Shown here in pieces: positions 40,823 to 49,576 of a stretch of DNA of 64,000 nucleotides (the first letter of the stretch is position 1; every line of letters starts with the position of its first letter). The notes under the pieces are model-generated. The model had not been told where the DNA came from, ran no database searches, and saw nothing but the letters and a program-made list of their open reading frames with translations. The stretch is from Streptomyces bungoensis (lineage in GTDB: Bacteria > Actinomycetota > Actinomycetes > Streptomycetales > Streptomycetaceae), in the NCBI RefSeq assembly GCF_001514215.1, contig NZ_KQ948858.1, positions 151,393 through 215,392 of the forward strand. The letters run 5' to 3'. A program made the translations under genes and the position numbers.

Positions 40823-42502
40823 GTGAAAGACGTCGGGTCGGTGCGAACTGCCGCGTTCCGGGGAGACGAGTCCCGCCCCGGCGCCTTCCAGGCCAGCGCG
40901 AGCATCGTGCAGGCGGGCTTCTTCTGCTGGGAGATCGCCACGGGCGAGATCTCCTGCGATCCGCTCACCCTCGCCCTGCACGGCATGCCCGAGCACGGCC
41001 CGTCGGACATCACCGACTTCCTGGCCGCGGTGCACGAGTCCGATCTGGCCGACGTGCGCGACGCGTTGGGGCTCATAGCCAAGAGCTGCGGCAACTACCA
41101 GATCGAGTACCGCGTCACCTCCGGCGACGGCCGGCACCGGTCCCTGGAGGCCCGGGGCCGCGTCCTGCCCGGCGCCGACGGGCAGCCGGCCCGCATGGTC
41201 GGCGTGGTCATGGACACCACGGCCGTCCACGAACGCCACGAGGCGGAGCGACGGCGGTTCCACGAGCGCGCCACCCGTGACCGCTGGATGCGGGAGCTGA
41301 CCGCGGCCCTGGCCGCCGCGGTGACGGTCAGGGACATCATGGCCGCCGCGCAGGCGGGCCTGCGCGCCTTCGGAGCGGACGCGCTGGCGGTGATCGCCCC
41401 GGAGGGCAGCCGGCTGACCGTCGTCGCCTCGTGCGCCGACGACGAGCAGGGCGAGGCCTCCCCGCGCGCCCTCGACGCCACGGCCCGCACCCTCGTGGAG
41501 GAGTCCCTCGAGCGCAGGGCGCCCGTTCTCGTCGGCTCCGCGGACGCACTGGTCACCGACCGCCCGCACCTGGCGCCCCTCGCGCGGCCGGCCCCGCAGG
41601 CGTGGGCGGCACTGCCGCTCACGGACTCCCGCGGCCGCGCCAGTTCCTGCCTCGTCAGCTTCCCCGAGCCGCAGGAGTTCCTGCCCGAGGAGCGGGCCCT
41701 GCTGGTCGCCGCCGTGGGACTGCTCGCCCAGTCACTGGAGCGAGCCGGCATGTACGAGTCGGAACACGCGCTCGCCACCGAACTCCAGCGCGGCATGCTG
41801 CCGCGCGGACCGCTCACGGTGCCGGGCGTGACCATCGCCGCCCGCTACCAGGCCGCCACCTCCGGCATGTGGATCGGCGGCGACTGGTACGACGCCATCA
41901 GCCTGCCCGACGGCGGGGTGGCCCTGGTCATAGGAGACGTGCAGGGACACAGCGTCCACGCCGCGTCCCTCATGGGGCGGCTGCGCACCGCCGTGCACGC
42001 CTACGCGAACGAGGGACACCCGCCGGCGGCCGTGCTGGAACGCACCAACCGCCTGCTGACCGAGCTGAACACCGACCCGGACCGGGCCCTGTTCGCCACC
42101 TGCTGCTACATCGCGCTGAACCCTGCCGACGGCACGCTCCGGGTGTGCCGGGCGGGCCATCCCGCCCCGGCCCTGATCACGCCCCGCAGGCCGCCGCGCC
42201 TCCTGGAGGTCCCCGGCGGCCTGCCGCTGGGGATCGACCGGGAGCAGCGGTACCCGACCACCCGTCTGCGCGTCGCTCCGGGCAGCGTGCTGGCGCTGAC
42301 CACCGACGGCCTGCTCGAAGCCGTGGACAAGGACATCGACCAGGGCACCGAGAGGTTCCTGCGGGGTCTGCGGGGCGCCCCCACGGCGGACCTGGAGACC
42401 GTCGTCGACGGCCTCCTCGCCGGTACCCGGCGGCCGCACGGCCCGGGCGACGACGTCGCCGTGCTCCTGGCCCGCCTGAACCGGCCCGGCCGCCGCGGCT
42501 GA
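40823..42502 (+). CDS. PAS-GAF-PP2C (SpoIIE-type) phosphatase
   Basis: A 559-residue cytoplasmic signalling phosphatase. A PAS_3-like domain lies at about 25-140 (AGFFCWEIATGEIS; YRVTSGDGRHRSLEARG), a GAF domain at about 160-305, and a PP2C domain at about 325-555. All metal motifs are intact: GGDWYDAIS, VIGDVQGHSVHAASLMGRLR, TTDGLLEA and GPGDDVAVLLAR. Such proteins dephosphorylate anti-sigma-factor antagonists. No kinase/ATPase domain is attached. Start GTG 40823 with GGGAG. Its intact TDG contrasts with the changed motif in the permease fusion. Confidence 0.9.
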   Translation: MKDVGSVRTAAFRGDESRPGAFQASASIVQAGFFCWEIATGEISCDPLTLALHGMPEHGPSDITDFLAAVHESDLADVRDALGLIAKSCGNYQIEYRVTSGDGRHRSLEARGRVLPGADGQPARMVGVVMDTTAVHERHEAERRRFHERATRDRWMRELTAALAAAVTVRDIMAAAQAGLRAFGADALAVIAPEGSRLTVVASCADDEQGEASPRALDATARTLVEESLERRAPVLVGSADALVTDRPHLAPLARPAPQAWAALPLTDSRGRASSCLVSFPEPQEFLPEERALLVAAVGLLAQSLERAGMYESEHALATELQRGMLPRGPLTVPGVTIAARYQAATSGMWIGGDWYDAISLPDGGVALVIGDVQGHSVHAASLMGRLRTAVHAYANEGHPPAAVLERTNRLLTELNTDPDRALFATCCYIALNPADGTLRVCRAGHPAPALITPRRPPRLLEVPGGLPLGIDREQRYPTTRLRVAPGSVLALTTDGLLEAVDKDIDQGTERFLRGLRGAPTADLETVVDGLLAGTRRPHGPGDDVAVLLARLNRPGRRG

Positions 42503-42661
42503 CCCGGTCCCGGCCCACCCCCGTCCGCAACAGGCCTGTGCGGCGGGGTACTTGAAGACGTAACGAGACCTCTGTCCAACACCGCCGCCGGGCACGGTAA
42601 TTTACGTCGGTGGCCGGACTGCCTGGTCATGGCAGGGAATCACCGGGAAGCGAGCTGACGT

Positions 42662-43657
42662 ATGGACACATTCCGGATTCCGGACCTCTGCATACCCGTA
42701 CCGGCAGCGCTCAATCCGGAGCTCCGGACGGCCACGGCCGCCACCGACGCGTGGCTGGACGAGTTCGGCCTGGTGCCCACCGAGGAGGCGCGCCGCCATG
42801 TGCAGCGCACCCGTGTGGACCGGCTCACCGCGTGGCTGTGCCCGAACGCCTCCGCGGAGGCGCTGACACTGATCACCCAGTGGAACGCGTGGCTGTTCCA
42901 GTTGGACGACCAGTTCGACGACGACCCGGTGCGCGGTTACCAGCCCGAGCGGTGGCGGGAGGCGTTCGGCCCGTTGTTCGCCGTCTTCGACGGAACCGTC
43001 GCGGCCGGGCGGCTGGCGCGGTCCCTGGCCGATCTGTGGCGCCGTACGACGGCCGTCCGATCGTCCGCCTGGCAGCGGCGCTTCGTCCCGCACCTGCTGT
43101 GGTACTTCGACAGCTACCGCGCCGACATGATCCACCGCGAGGAAGGGCGCGTACCCGGCCTCCAGCAGTATCTCGCCCACCGCCGCGCCTCGTTCGCGTT
43201 CGACGCCGTCCTGGACCTGATGGAGATCGGCACCGGGGTGGACCTGCCCGACCGGCTGCACGCGAACCCGGCGTTCGCGGACATGCGGGAGGCGGTCATC
43301 TACGCGAACGCCTGCGTCAACGACCTGTACTCGCTGCGCAAGGAACTCGCGCACGACTACGCGTTCAACGCCGTCACGGTGATCGGCCACCACCACCGGT
43401 GCGACCTCCAGGAGGCGGTGGACCGCGTGGCCGCGATGCAGGCCGGATACGTCCAGCGCATCCTCGATCTCGAACAGGTCCTGCCCGAGCGCCTGACGCG
43501 GGCCGGCCTCGCCGACGACGTCGCCGACGACGCGCTGCGCTGCGTCAGGGACTTCCACGCGCTCACCGCCGGGAACGTCGCCTGGTCGAAGGAGACCGGA
43601 CGCTACGCGGAGATAGAGGCCCAACCGACCTATCTGGCAGACCTGTTCATTCCGTAG
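42662..43657 (+). CDS. Class I terpene synthase (sesquiterpene cyclase type)
   Basis: A 331-residue cyclase. The Asp-rich metal motif is LDDQFDDDP near residues 81-89, the NSE triad is NDLYSLRKE near 222-230, and the C-terminal RY pair is in WSKETGRY. Length and motifs fit bacterial sesquiterpene synthases, which ionise farnesyl diphosphate and cyclise it; the product cannot be predicted from sequence. No P450, prenyltransferase or methyltransferase is adjacent, so it probably works alone. ATG 42662; the ribosome site is weak. Confidence 0.9.
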   Translation: MDTFRIPDLCIPVPAALNPELRTATAATDAWLDEFGLVPTEEARRHVQRTRVDRLTAWLCPNASAEALTLITQWNAWLFQLDDQFDDDPVRGYQPERWREAFGPLFAVFDGTVAAGRLARSLADLWRRTTAVRSSAWQRRFVPHLLWYFDSYRADMIHREEGRVPGLQQYLAHRRASFAFDAVLDLMEIGTGVDLPDRLHANPAFADMREAVIYANACVNDLYSLRKELAHDYAFNAVTVIGHHHRCDLQEAVDRVAAMQAGYVQRILDLEQVLPERLTRAGLADDVADDALRCVRDFHALTAGNVAWSKETGRYAEIEAQPTYLADLFIP

Positions 43658-43721
43658 GAACCGTCGGTCACCGGCCCGGCTCCGGAGCGGCGCGCCCGGC
43701 GAACAATTCCGTGCACGCCCC

Positions 43722-43752
43722 TTGACCCCCCATACCTACCAGTCAGTACGCT
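43722..43752 (+). promoter_or_regulatory. Candidate lipase promoter with TetR-like palindrome
   Basis: TTGACC (43722-43727) and TACGCT (43747-43752) are 19 bases apart. Between them lies TACCTACCAGTCAGTA (43733-43748), an imperfect palindrome resembling TetR-family sites. The lipase start is about 170 bases downstream. The spacing is wider than ideal, so this is tentative. Confidence 0.3.
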
Positions 43753-43924
43753 CACGCCACCTCAAAGACACCGGTGTCCTCTCCCCTGTGCGGCCACGGC
43801 GAACCGGCCTCTCGCCGTGCCGCCGCACGCCCGCCGGCGCACCTCCCGCAACCCGGGAGACGCGCCGGCGCCGTCCCCGCCAGAGGCGCCGCCCAGCGCT
43901 TCACGACCCCACCGAGAGTGCATC

Positions 43925-44614
43925 GTGAACAAGACCCTCATGAGCGCGGCCGCCGCCGCGGCCGGCGCCCTCCTCGCCGTGCAGGCGTCCCTCCCCGCCC
44001 ACGCCGCGAGCGGCTCCACCTTCGGCTCGACCAGCAACCCCGTGCTGTTCGTGCACGGTTACACCGGTGCCGGCAGCAACTGGGACACCATGGCGAGCCG
44101 CTTCAAAACCGACGGCTGGCCGTCCTCGTACCTCGACCAGTGGTCCTACGACTGGCGCCAGTCGAACGCCACGACCGCCCAGCAGCTGTCCACCGAGGTC
44201 GACCGCCTCCTCGCGGCCACCGGCGCCACCAAGGTCGACATCGTCAGCCACTCCATGGGCGGGCTGTCCTCGCGCTACTACCTGAAGAACCTCGGCGGAG
44301 ACTCCAAGGTCGACGCCTGGGTGTCCCTGGGCGGCCCGAACCACGGCACCGACAGCGCCAACACCTGCTTCGACACGTCCTGCACCGAGATGCGCATCGG
44401 CTCCAGCTTCCTCACCGCCCTCAACTCCGGCGACGAGACACCGGGCACGCCCCGCTACGCCACCTGGTGGTCGCCCTGCGACACGGTGATCAACCCGGAC
44501 AGCTCCGTCTCCCTGTCCGGCGCGGCCAACACCCAGACCTCCTGCCTCAGCCACACGGGCCTGCTCACCGACGCGACGGTCTACGCCCAGACCCGGAACA
44601 TGATCAATTCCTGA
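43925..44614 (+). CDS. Secreted lipase (alpha/beta hydrolase, Bacillus LipA-like)
   Basis: A 229-residue secreted enzyme. The signal peptide is about 27 residues (MNKTLMSAAAAAAGALLAVQ ... AHA). The mature part has NPVLFVHGYTG (oxyanion-hole side), the nucleophile Ser in VSHSMGG, an acidic residue in CDTVINPD and the His in LSHTGLL. Four Cys in CFDTSC, SPCDT and TSCLS could form disulfides. Small size and motif order fit the I.4/I.7-like lipases that act on triacylglycerols or esters outside the cell. GTG 43925 was chosen because it leads directly into the signal peptide. Confidence 0.88.
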   Translation: MNKTLMSAAAAAAGALLAVQASLPAHAASGSTFGSTSNPVLFVHGYTGAGSNWDTMASRFKTDGWPSSYLDQWSYDWRQSNATTAQQLSTEVDRLLAATGATKVDIVSHSMGGLSSRYYLKNLGGDSKVDAWVSLGGPNHGTDSANTCFDTSCTEMRIGSSFLTALNSGDETPGTPRYATWWSPCDTVINPDSSVSLSGAANTQTSCLSHTGLLTDATVYAQTRNMINS

Positions 44615-44707
44615 CCCCTCCATCGGCCTGCCCCAGGTTGCCCGGCCCGCACCCCTCCTTCACGCTCGGTCATGACAGCGCTCACCCGCGACAGAAGGAG
44701 AATCCGC

Positions 44708-44761
44708 ATGATCGTCAACTTGCTCGGTGATGTCCTCGCCATCCTGGGCTGCCTGCTCTGA
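44708..44761 (+). CDS. 17-residue hydrophobic peptide gene
   Basis: MIVNLLGDVLAILGCLL, stop TGA. A strong Shine-Dalgarno AGAAGGAG (44693-44700) lies seven bases before the ATG, better than that of many genes in this window. A 12-bp hairpin follows at 44821-44852. The peptide would form one short amphipathic or membrane helix with a single Cys and Asp. It is not Leu-codon-dense enough for a clear attenuator leader, and no gene starts right after it. It could be a small membrane peptide, a toxin-like peptide, or an accident. Function unknown. Confidence 0.45.
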   Translation: MIVNLLGDVLAILGCLL

Positions 44762-44820
44762 GACAGCCGAAGAACCCCTTCGACGGAACACCGGTCGGCG
44801 AGCACCGGTGGACCTGCCCC

Positions 44821-44852
44821 GGCCGGCCCCGTACGACAGCACGGGGCCGGCC
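44821..44852 (+). terminator. 12-bp hairpin after the 17-residue peptide gene
   Basis: GGCCGGCCCCGT, an eight-base loop and the exact complement ACGGGGCCGGCC. It lies 60 bases after the peptide stop and 134 bases before the next start, so the peptide would be on its own short transcript or on the tail of the lipase mRNA. Confidence 0.65.
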
Positions 44853-44985
44853 TCGGGCCGTGTCCGACACGGCATCCGGACCGGGTGCTCCCGCCGGTCG
44901 GCGGGGGTGACATCAGCCGGTCGGCGGGGTGCTTCCGGAAACTCGCCAGGTCTGGTGGGACGGCCCGTCGGTCATACCTCAGGGC

Positions 44986-46485
44986 ATGACGCTGAACGCA
45001 CCGTCGGCAGCACCGACAGACGTGTCGAACGACCGCGAGAGGACAGGCTCCCCCGCTTCGACGGGCAGACCCTCGCCCGCCCCCTTCGACGCGATCTCCT
45101 TCGTCTTCGCCCAGAGACCGTCCACCGGGCGGCTCGTCGGCATCGACCTCGCGCGCGGCCTCGCGGTCTTCGGCATGTACTCCGCGCACGTCGGCCCGGA
45201 CGTGACGGTGGGCGGCCCGATGGGATTCCTGCTGGAGGCGGCACGGGGACGGTGCTCCGCCCTCTTCGCGCTGCTGGCCGGTTTCTCCCTGATCATCATC
45301 ACCGGCCGCCCGTGTCCGCGGACCGGGCGCGCCGGCCGGCAGGCGGTGGCGCGGGTCGTGATCCGCGCCGTCGTCCTGGCGGTGCTCGGCTATGCGCTGA
45401 CGGCCCTGGACACCGACGTGGCCGTGATCCTCAGCTTCTACGGCCTGCTCTTCCTGGCAGTCCTCCCGCTGCACCGGCTGCGGGCCGGGGCACTGGCCCT
45501 CGTCGCCGCCGCGGGCGCGCTGGTCATGCCTCCGCTGCTCTACGTGATCAGGAACTCGATCGAGCAGGGGCACTGGGCGGACGCCGTCATCGCCCGGGAT
45601 CCGCTGGCCCGTATCACCGGCACGGACGGTTTCGTCGAGCTGCTGTTCACCGGCGAGTACCCGGTGCTCACCTGGATGCCGTTCCTGGTCGCGGGCATGG
45701 CCGTGGCCCGGCTGGACCTCACCCGCCCCGGCACGCGCTCCCGGCTGGCCCTCGCGGGAGGGGGGCTGGCCCTGCTCGGCTACGGCGGTTCCTGGCTGGC
45801 CCTGCGTCTGGTCCCGCACGCCCTCTCCACCGTCGCGGCCGCCACGGACGGCGGGTCGGCGTCCTCCGCCTGGTGGTCCGACACCGTCGGCGACCCTGTG
45901 AACCACACCCCGCTCGACTGGCTGCTGGTGGCGGCGCCGCACAGCCAGACGACCTTCTCCGTTCTCGGGAACACGGGCGTCGCCCTCGCGGTGGTGGCCG
46001 GGTGCCTGACCGTCGCCGACCGGATGCCGCGCCTCATGCGCCTGGCCGGACCCGTCGCGGCGGTCGGCACAATGGCGCTGACGGTGTACGTCCTGCACAT
46101 CGTCGCCCTGTGGTTCCTCACCGACGCCTGGCGCGTGCCGGCGATCGAGGACGGGTCCCTGAACGCCCTGCCGGTACTCCTCGGCTTCATCCTGGCGGCG
46201 ACGATCCTGGCCATGGTCTGGACTAGTACGTTCCGGCGCGGCCCGCTGGAGTACCTGCTGCACCAGGCCACCCGTCCTGCCCGCTGCGTGGGGCCGAGGG
46301 CGACGCGGGCTTCATCACCGGGTCGGGCCGAGCACCTCGTCGGCGCTGCGCGGCTCCGTGCGCGGTTGCTGGTTCAGCTTGTGGCGCGCGATGGAGGACC
46401 GCCGGTAGACCTCCTTGCGGGCCCGCATGATGTTGCCGAGGGGAGCGTGCTCGGCGGTGACCCTCCAGGGCGTGAAGGACAGTGA
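44986..46485 (+). CDS. DUF418/heparan-acetyltransferase-like membrane protein
   Basis: A 499-residue protein with about ten membrane helices. GRLVGIDLARGLAVFGMY is the typical opening of the DUF1624/DUF418 acyltransferase-like family; ALFALLAGFSLIIITGR and MALTVYVLHIVALW are further blocks, and GPLEYLLHQAT is the usual end. About 65 residues follow the normal end and are encoded within the 3' part of the convergent catalase-like gene (171-base overlap). That tail is Arg/Gly/Pro-rich and may be read past a lost stop. Substrate unknown. ATG 44986 was chosen at MTLNAPSAAP. Confidence 0.78.
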   Translation: MTLNAPSAAPTDVSNDRERTGSPASTGRPSPAPFDAISFVFAQRPSTGRLVGIDLARGLAVFGMYSAHVGPDVTVGGPMGFLLEAARGRCSALFALLAGFSLIIITGRPCPRTGRAGRQAVARVVIRAVVLAVLGYALTALDTDVAVILSFYGLLFLAVLPLHRLRAGALALVAAAGALVMPPLLYVIRNSIEQGHWADAVIARDPLARITGTDGFVELLFTGEYPVLTWMPFLVAGMAVARLDLTRPGTRSRLALAGGGLALLGYGGSWLALRLVPHALSTVAAATDGGSASSAWWSDTVGDPVNHTPLDWLLVAAPHSQTTFSVLGNTGVALAVVAGCLTVADRMPRLMRLAGPVAAVGTMALTVYVLHIVALWFLTDAWRVPAIEDGSLNALPVLLGFILAATILAMVWTSTFRRGPLEYLLHQATRPARCVGPRATRASSPGRAEHLVGAARLRARLLVQLVARDGGPPVDLLAGPHDVAEGSVLGGDPPGREGQ

Positions 46486-47445
46486 GTCCATCTTCTCCAG
46501 GTTCTCCGGGCCGGAGATGTCCTGCCGGGGCAGCCGCAGCTTGGCCACGGTGACGGACGGCGAGAGCCGTTCGGGCCACTCCACCGTGGTGTCCTCCACC
46601 GGCATGCGCTCCAGATCGGTGCAGAGCTGGATCTGGATGTCGAAGGTGTAGGGCCGCTCCCGCAGCTCGGCCTCCAGGGCCGGCCGGAACACCTCCGCCG
46701 CCGAGGCCGGGTCGACGGCGCGCCGCACCACCGCGGCGGCGGAGTCCGGGTCGGGGGTGATGCGCACCTTGGCGATGTAGTCCCCGTGCCGGACCGCGCC
46801 CATCGTCCAGTAGCTCGACAGCAGCAGGTTGGCCGGAGGAGTCTTCGACAGGCGGAGGAAGGCCAGGAACTCGTCCCACGCCCAGTCGTCCTGGTCCAGC
46901 GTTCCCTTGCCCGTCACGAACTCGGTGAAGAAGCGGTGCGCTCCGGGCCGGCCCTGGGAGAAGTACGCCGCTGCGTTCAGGAACAGTTCCTGGACGAAGA
47001 GGTAGTGCTCGACCGTGTTGCAGAAGAAGACCGGTCCGTTGATGTTGGCGTAGTCGAACGTCCCCGTGTCCGGTTCGTCTTCCAGCAGGGTCGGGCCGGG
47101 GATGTCGAACATCTTCAGTGCCAGTCCGGTGGCGGCGCCCAGTCGCGCGTCTGCTCCGGCGTGCGGGGAGCCGTTGGAGAAGCGGATGAGCGCGTCGTGG
47201 GTGCCCGGGGTCGCGTAGATGCCCTGGGCGTACTCGGGGGGCAGCCCGTCCAGGATCTCCACCTCTCCTCGGATCAGTCCGTATCCCTTGGCGTGGGCGT
47301 CGCGGAGGGCCCGTCCCGTGCCCCCGGCTTCGACGGACTCGGCGATGTAGTTCTCGGTCTTCTCGATCACCGTCTGCACGTTCCGGTCGAAGTCCGGGTC
47401 GTCGACTTCGACGTCCGGCGTGTAGCGGACGAACTGTGCTGGCAT
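46315..47445 (-). CDS. Catalase-like heme protein (y4iL-type)
   Basis: A 376-residue compact member of the catalase superfamily. The distal His lies in DAHAKGYGLIRG, followed by ALIRFSNGSPHAG, GLALKMFDIPG and NGPVFFCNT, all aligned with catalase core blocks. The proximal heme Tyr is likely in RARKEVYRRSS near the C-terminus (R-x3-Y). It lacks the long flanks of true catalases, as do small catalase-related peroxidases, so it may be an organic hydroperoxide enzyme. Start ATG 47443-47445. DyP peroxidase and unknown genes precede it on the same strand, only 55 bases from the DyP stop. Confidence 0.83.
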   Translation of the reverse strand: MPAQFVRYTPDVEVDDPDFDRNVQTVIEKTENYIAESVEAGGTGRALRDAHAKGYGLIRGEVEILDGLPPEYAQGIYATPGTHDALIRFSNGSPHAGADARLGAATGLALKMFDIPGPTLLEDEPDTGTFDYANINGPVFFCNTVEHYLFVQELFLNAAAYFSQGRPGAHRFFTEFVTGKGTLDQDDWAWDEFLAFLRLSKTPPANLLLSSYWTMGAVRHGDYIAKVRITPDPDSAAAVVRRAVDPASAAEVFRPALEAELRERPYTFDIQIQLCTDLERMPVEDTTVEWPERLSPSVTVAKLRLPRQDISGPENLEKMDSLSFTPWRVTAEHAPLGNIMRARKEVYRRSSIARHKLNQQPRTEPRSADEVLGPTR

Positions 47446-47500
47446 GACGTCGACCTCTTCTCGAAGACCGTGACCGGGCCTGAGCGGGTGGGAGTGGCCG

Positions 47501-48853
47501 TCAGTCCTCCATTTCGGCGAGCCAGCGCAGGGCTCGCAGGCCCGGCACGAAGCAGTACTCGCCGCCGCGCGTGACCACGAAGCTGGGCAGGTTGCGCAGG
47601 CGGCGCCGCACCGGCTTGCCGGGGATGGTGACGCTGCCGGTTCCGTCGTGATGTCCGGCCACCGGGTCCTTCTCGCCGGGATAGCCGATGAAGTTGCCGT
47701 CGTTGACCCACTCGGCCTTGATGAATTCAAACTGCCGTTCAAGGTGGGCCCCGATGAACACTCCGACCAGGCCGCGGTCGGCACCGTCGTCCTCCAGCAC
47801 GCCCTCGGGCAGCGGCGGACCGTAGGTGGTGCCGCGACGGATGAGCCGGTGCATCCGTGCGTCGCCGACGATGGTGGCGTCGCGGGGGTTGTTCCGGCGG
47901 ATGTGCGCGCCGGCCGGGCACCGCAGACCGCGATCGTCGTGCTCGCGGTACAGGAAGTTGTTGACACGCTGCGGATCCGCCGCCAGCTCCGGGTCGTCGT
48001 GCTCCGGAGCCAGCGTCAGCGGTGCACCGCTCGGCCAGCGCCCGACCATCTTCGCCGCCAGGAGTGCCTCCTCCTCCGCACTGGAACTGTTGGCGCGCAG
48101 ATACCGGCGCCACGCCGCCACGTCGGTGTGAATCTTGCGCACGGCCACGTAGGTCCCGTTGCGTCCCAGCACGTCGGGGCGGGGCATGGGCGGCAGATTG
48201 CCGGTCTCGTCGGGGTAGCCGAGGATGAACTCGCCGGCCTTGATGGGGGCTTCCTGCGGATTGGAGCCGGGCAGTCCGACGCCCTCGATGTTCGGATGGC
48301 TGATGCCGTCCCGGAAGCCGAAGGTGGTGCGCCCGGTCGGAAGCTGGTGGACGTCCTGCTGCCAGATCACCCGGACACCGGGCGTGTCCTCGTAGGCGGC
48401 ACGGGCCCGTTCCAGCTCCTCGTCCAGCTGTGCCGTATCCGAGGAGAGGGCGCTCAGCGCGATGTGGACGTCGCCCGACCCGAACGGTGCCTCCCAGTGG
48501 GCCGGGGCGTTCGCGCCCACATCGCCGATCCGTTCCGCCCTGGCGGCCATGCCCTCACGGAAGGCCCGCGGAAAGCTGTCCAGCGAATCCTGAGGTACCC
48601 CCAGGGCCCGCAGCCCCTGATGGGTGAACGCCACGGCCACCCAGGCGTCCCGGCTCAGGTCGGCGCTCGGCAGGCCGCCCGAGGTCACCGGGAGCAGTCG
48701 TCGCAGCAGGGCACGTCCGGCGTGGCGGTCGTCGACGCGCAGGAAGACGAACTTTCCCTCGTAGGGCACGGGCCGCGGGCGCAGCGCCCCGCTCTGGACG
48801 TCCTCGATCTCTACGCGCACACCGGCCGAGCCGCCGCTGTCTGCCGTGTTCAT
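47501..48853 (-). CDS. DyP-type heme peroxidase
   Basis: A 450-residue DyP peroxidase. The GxxDG signature is GFRDGISHPNIEG, with the catalytic Asp. The proximal heme His is likely in CPAGAHIRRNNPRD, and the distal Arg in GAHLERQFEFIKAEW. There is no Tat signal, so it is cytoplasmic unless bound to a carrier; no encapsulin gene is near. DyP enzymes oxidise dyes, phenols or porphyrins with peroxide. Start ATG 48851-48853 (MNTADSGGSAG). It lies between a gene of unknown function and a catalase-like gene, probably one operon. Confidence 0.9.
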   Translation of the reverse strand: MNTADSGGSAGVRVEIEDVQSGALRPRPVPYEGKFVFLRVDDRHAGRALLRRLLPVTSGGLPSADLSRDAWVAVAFTHQGLRALGVPQDSLDSFPRAFREGMAARAERIGDVGANAPAHWEAPFGSGDVHIALSALSSDTAQLDEELERARAAYEDTPGVRVIWQQDVHQLPTGRTTFGFRDGISHPNIEGVGLPGSNPQEAPIKAGEFILGYPDETGNLPPMPRPDVLGRNGTYVAVRKIHTDVAAWRRYLRANSSSAEEEALLAAKMVGRWPSGAPLTLAPEHDDPELAADPQRVNNFLYREHDDRGLRCPAGAHIRRNNPRDATIVGDARMHRLIRRGTTYGPPLPEGVLEDDGADRGLVGVFIGAHLERQFEFIKAEWVNDGNFIGYPGEKDPVAGHHDGTGSVTIPGKPVRRRLRNLPSFVVTRGGEYCFVPGLRALRWLAEMED

Positions 48854-48985
48854 GATTGTTCGTGCCTCCGCATCGGTCCCGGTTGGTCCAGACAGGCCCA
48901 CAGCGACGGGTGGGCGAGGGGTGCGCGCCCGCCGACGCGGCTCACCGTTGTGGGGCCGGCTCTGAGTCGTGGCTGTGTCCGGCTC

Positions 48986-49576
48986 CTAGGCCGAGGCTTC
49001 TTCCAGCAGCTTCTGGAAGGCGGGCGTGGCCACCAACTCCGCGTTGGCCGGGTTCTCCAGGGCGGCGCGGAACTCAGGGGTGTCCAGTACCTCCTCGAAC
49101 GCCTCTTCCACGCGGTGGTCCTTGTAGATCTGCTGAACGGTCAGATCGGGATAGGCGCTGACGAAGACTCCCGCGGGGGCCTGGTGGGCGACGAACCAGT
49201 CCTTCACCCCCGGATCGGAGATGCCGGGGAACCCTTCGCTGTGCGAGAAGACCTTGTCGAAGCGTTCCCCGACCACCGTCTTGGCGAAGTCGTCGATGTA
49301 GGCGTCCCAGGAGCCGTCGAAGACGCTGGCGAACATGAACCGGGTGTCGTTGTCGAAGATCACGTGGCGGGCGTCGTGCAGGGTGCCGATCTGGCGCACC
49401 GCCGCGTGCACTCGCTCGTCGTCCGCCGCGTCGGCGAGCGTCGCGAGAACCTCGCGCAACGCGTCGGCGTGGCCGGGCTTGATCTCGGTGAAGACGGTGA
49501 ACTCGCTGCAGACCCCGTCCGACCTGCCCGGACGCTCGGGGTGAGCGGACCGGGACGGTTGTGCCGTTGCAGTCAT
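48986..49576 (-). CDS. Unknown protein with alpha/beta-barrel-like domain, linked to heme peroxidases
   Basis: A 196-residue soluble protein. FTVFTEIKPGHADALREVL and RHVIFDNDTRFMFASVFDG resemble the dimeric alpha/beta ferredoxin-like barrel that DyP peroxidases also use, but no heme ligand is evident. The C-terminal half (HQAPAGVFVSAYPDLTVQQI) is helical. First gene of the group leading to DyP and catalase-like genes, 132 bases upstream of DyP. Start ATG 49574-49576. A partner or chaperone of the peroxidases is a reasonable guess, not shown. Confidence 0.65.
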   Translation of the reverse strand: MTATAQPSRSAHPERPGRSDGVCSEFTVFTEIKPGHADALREVLATLADAADDERVHAAVRQIGTLHDARHVIFDNDTRFMFASVFDGSWDAYIDDFAKTVVGERFDKVFSHSEGFPGISDPGVKDWFVAHQAPAGVFVSAYPDLTVQQIYKDHRVEEAFEEVLDTPEFRAALENPANAELVATPAFQKLLEEASA

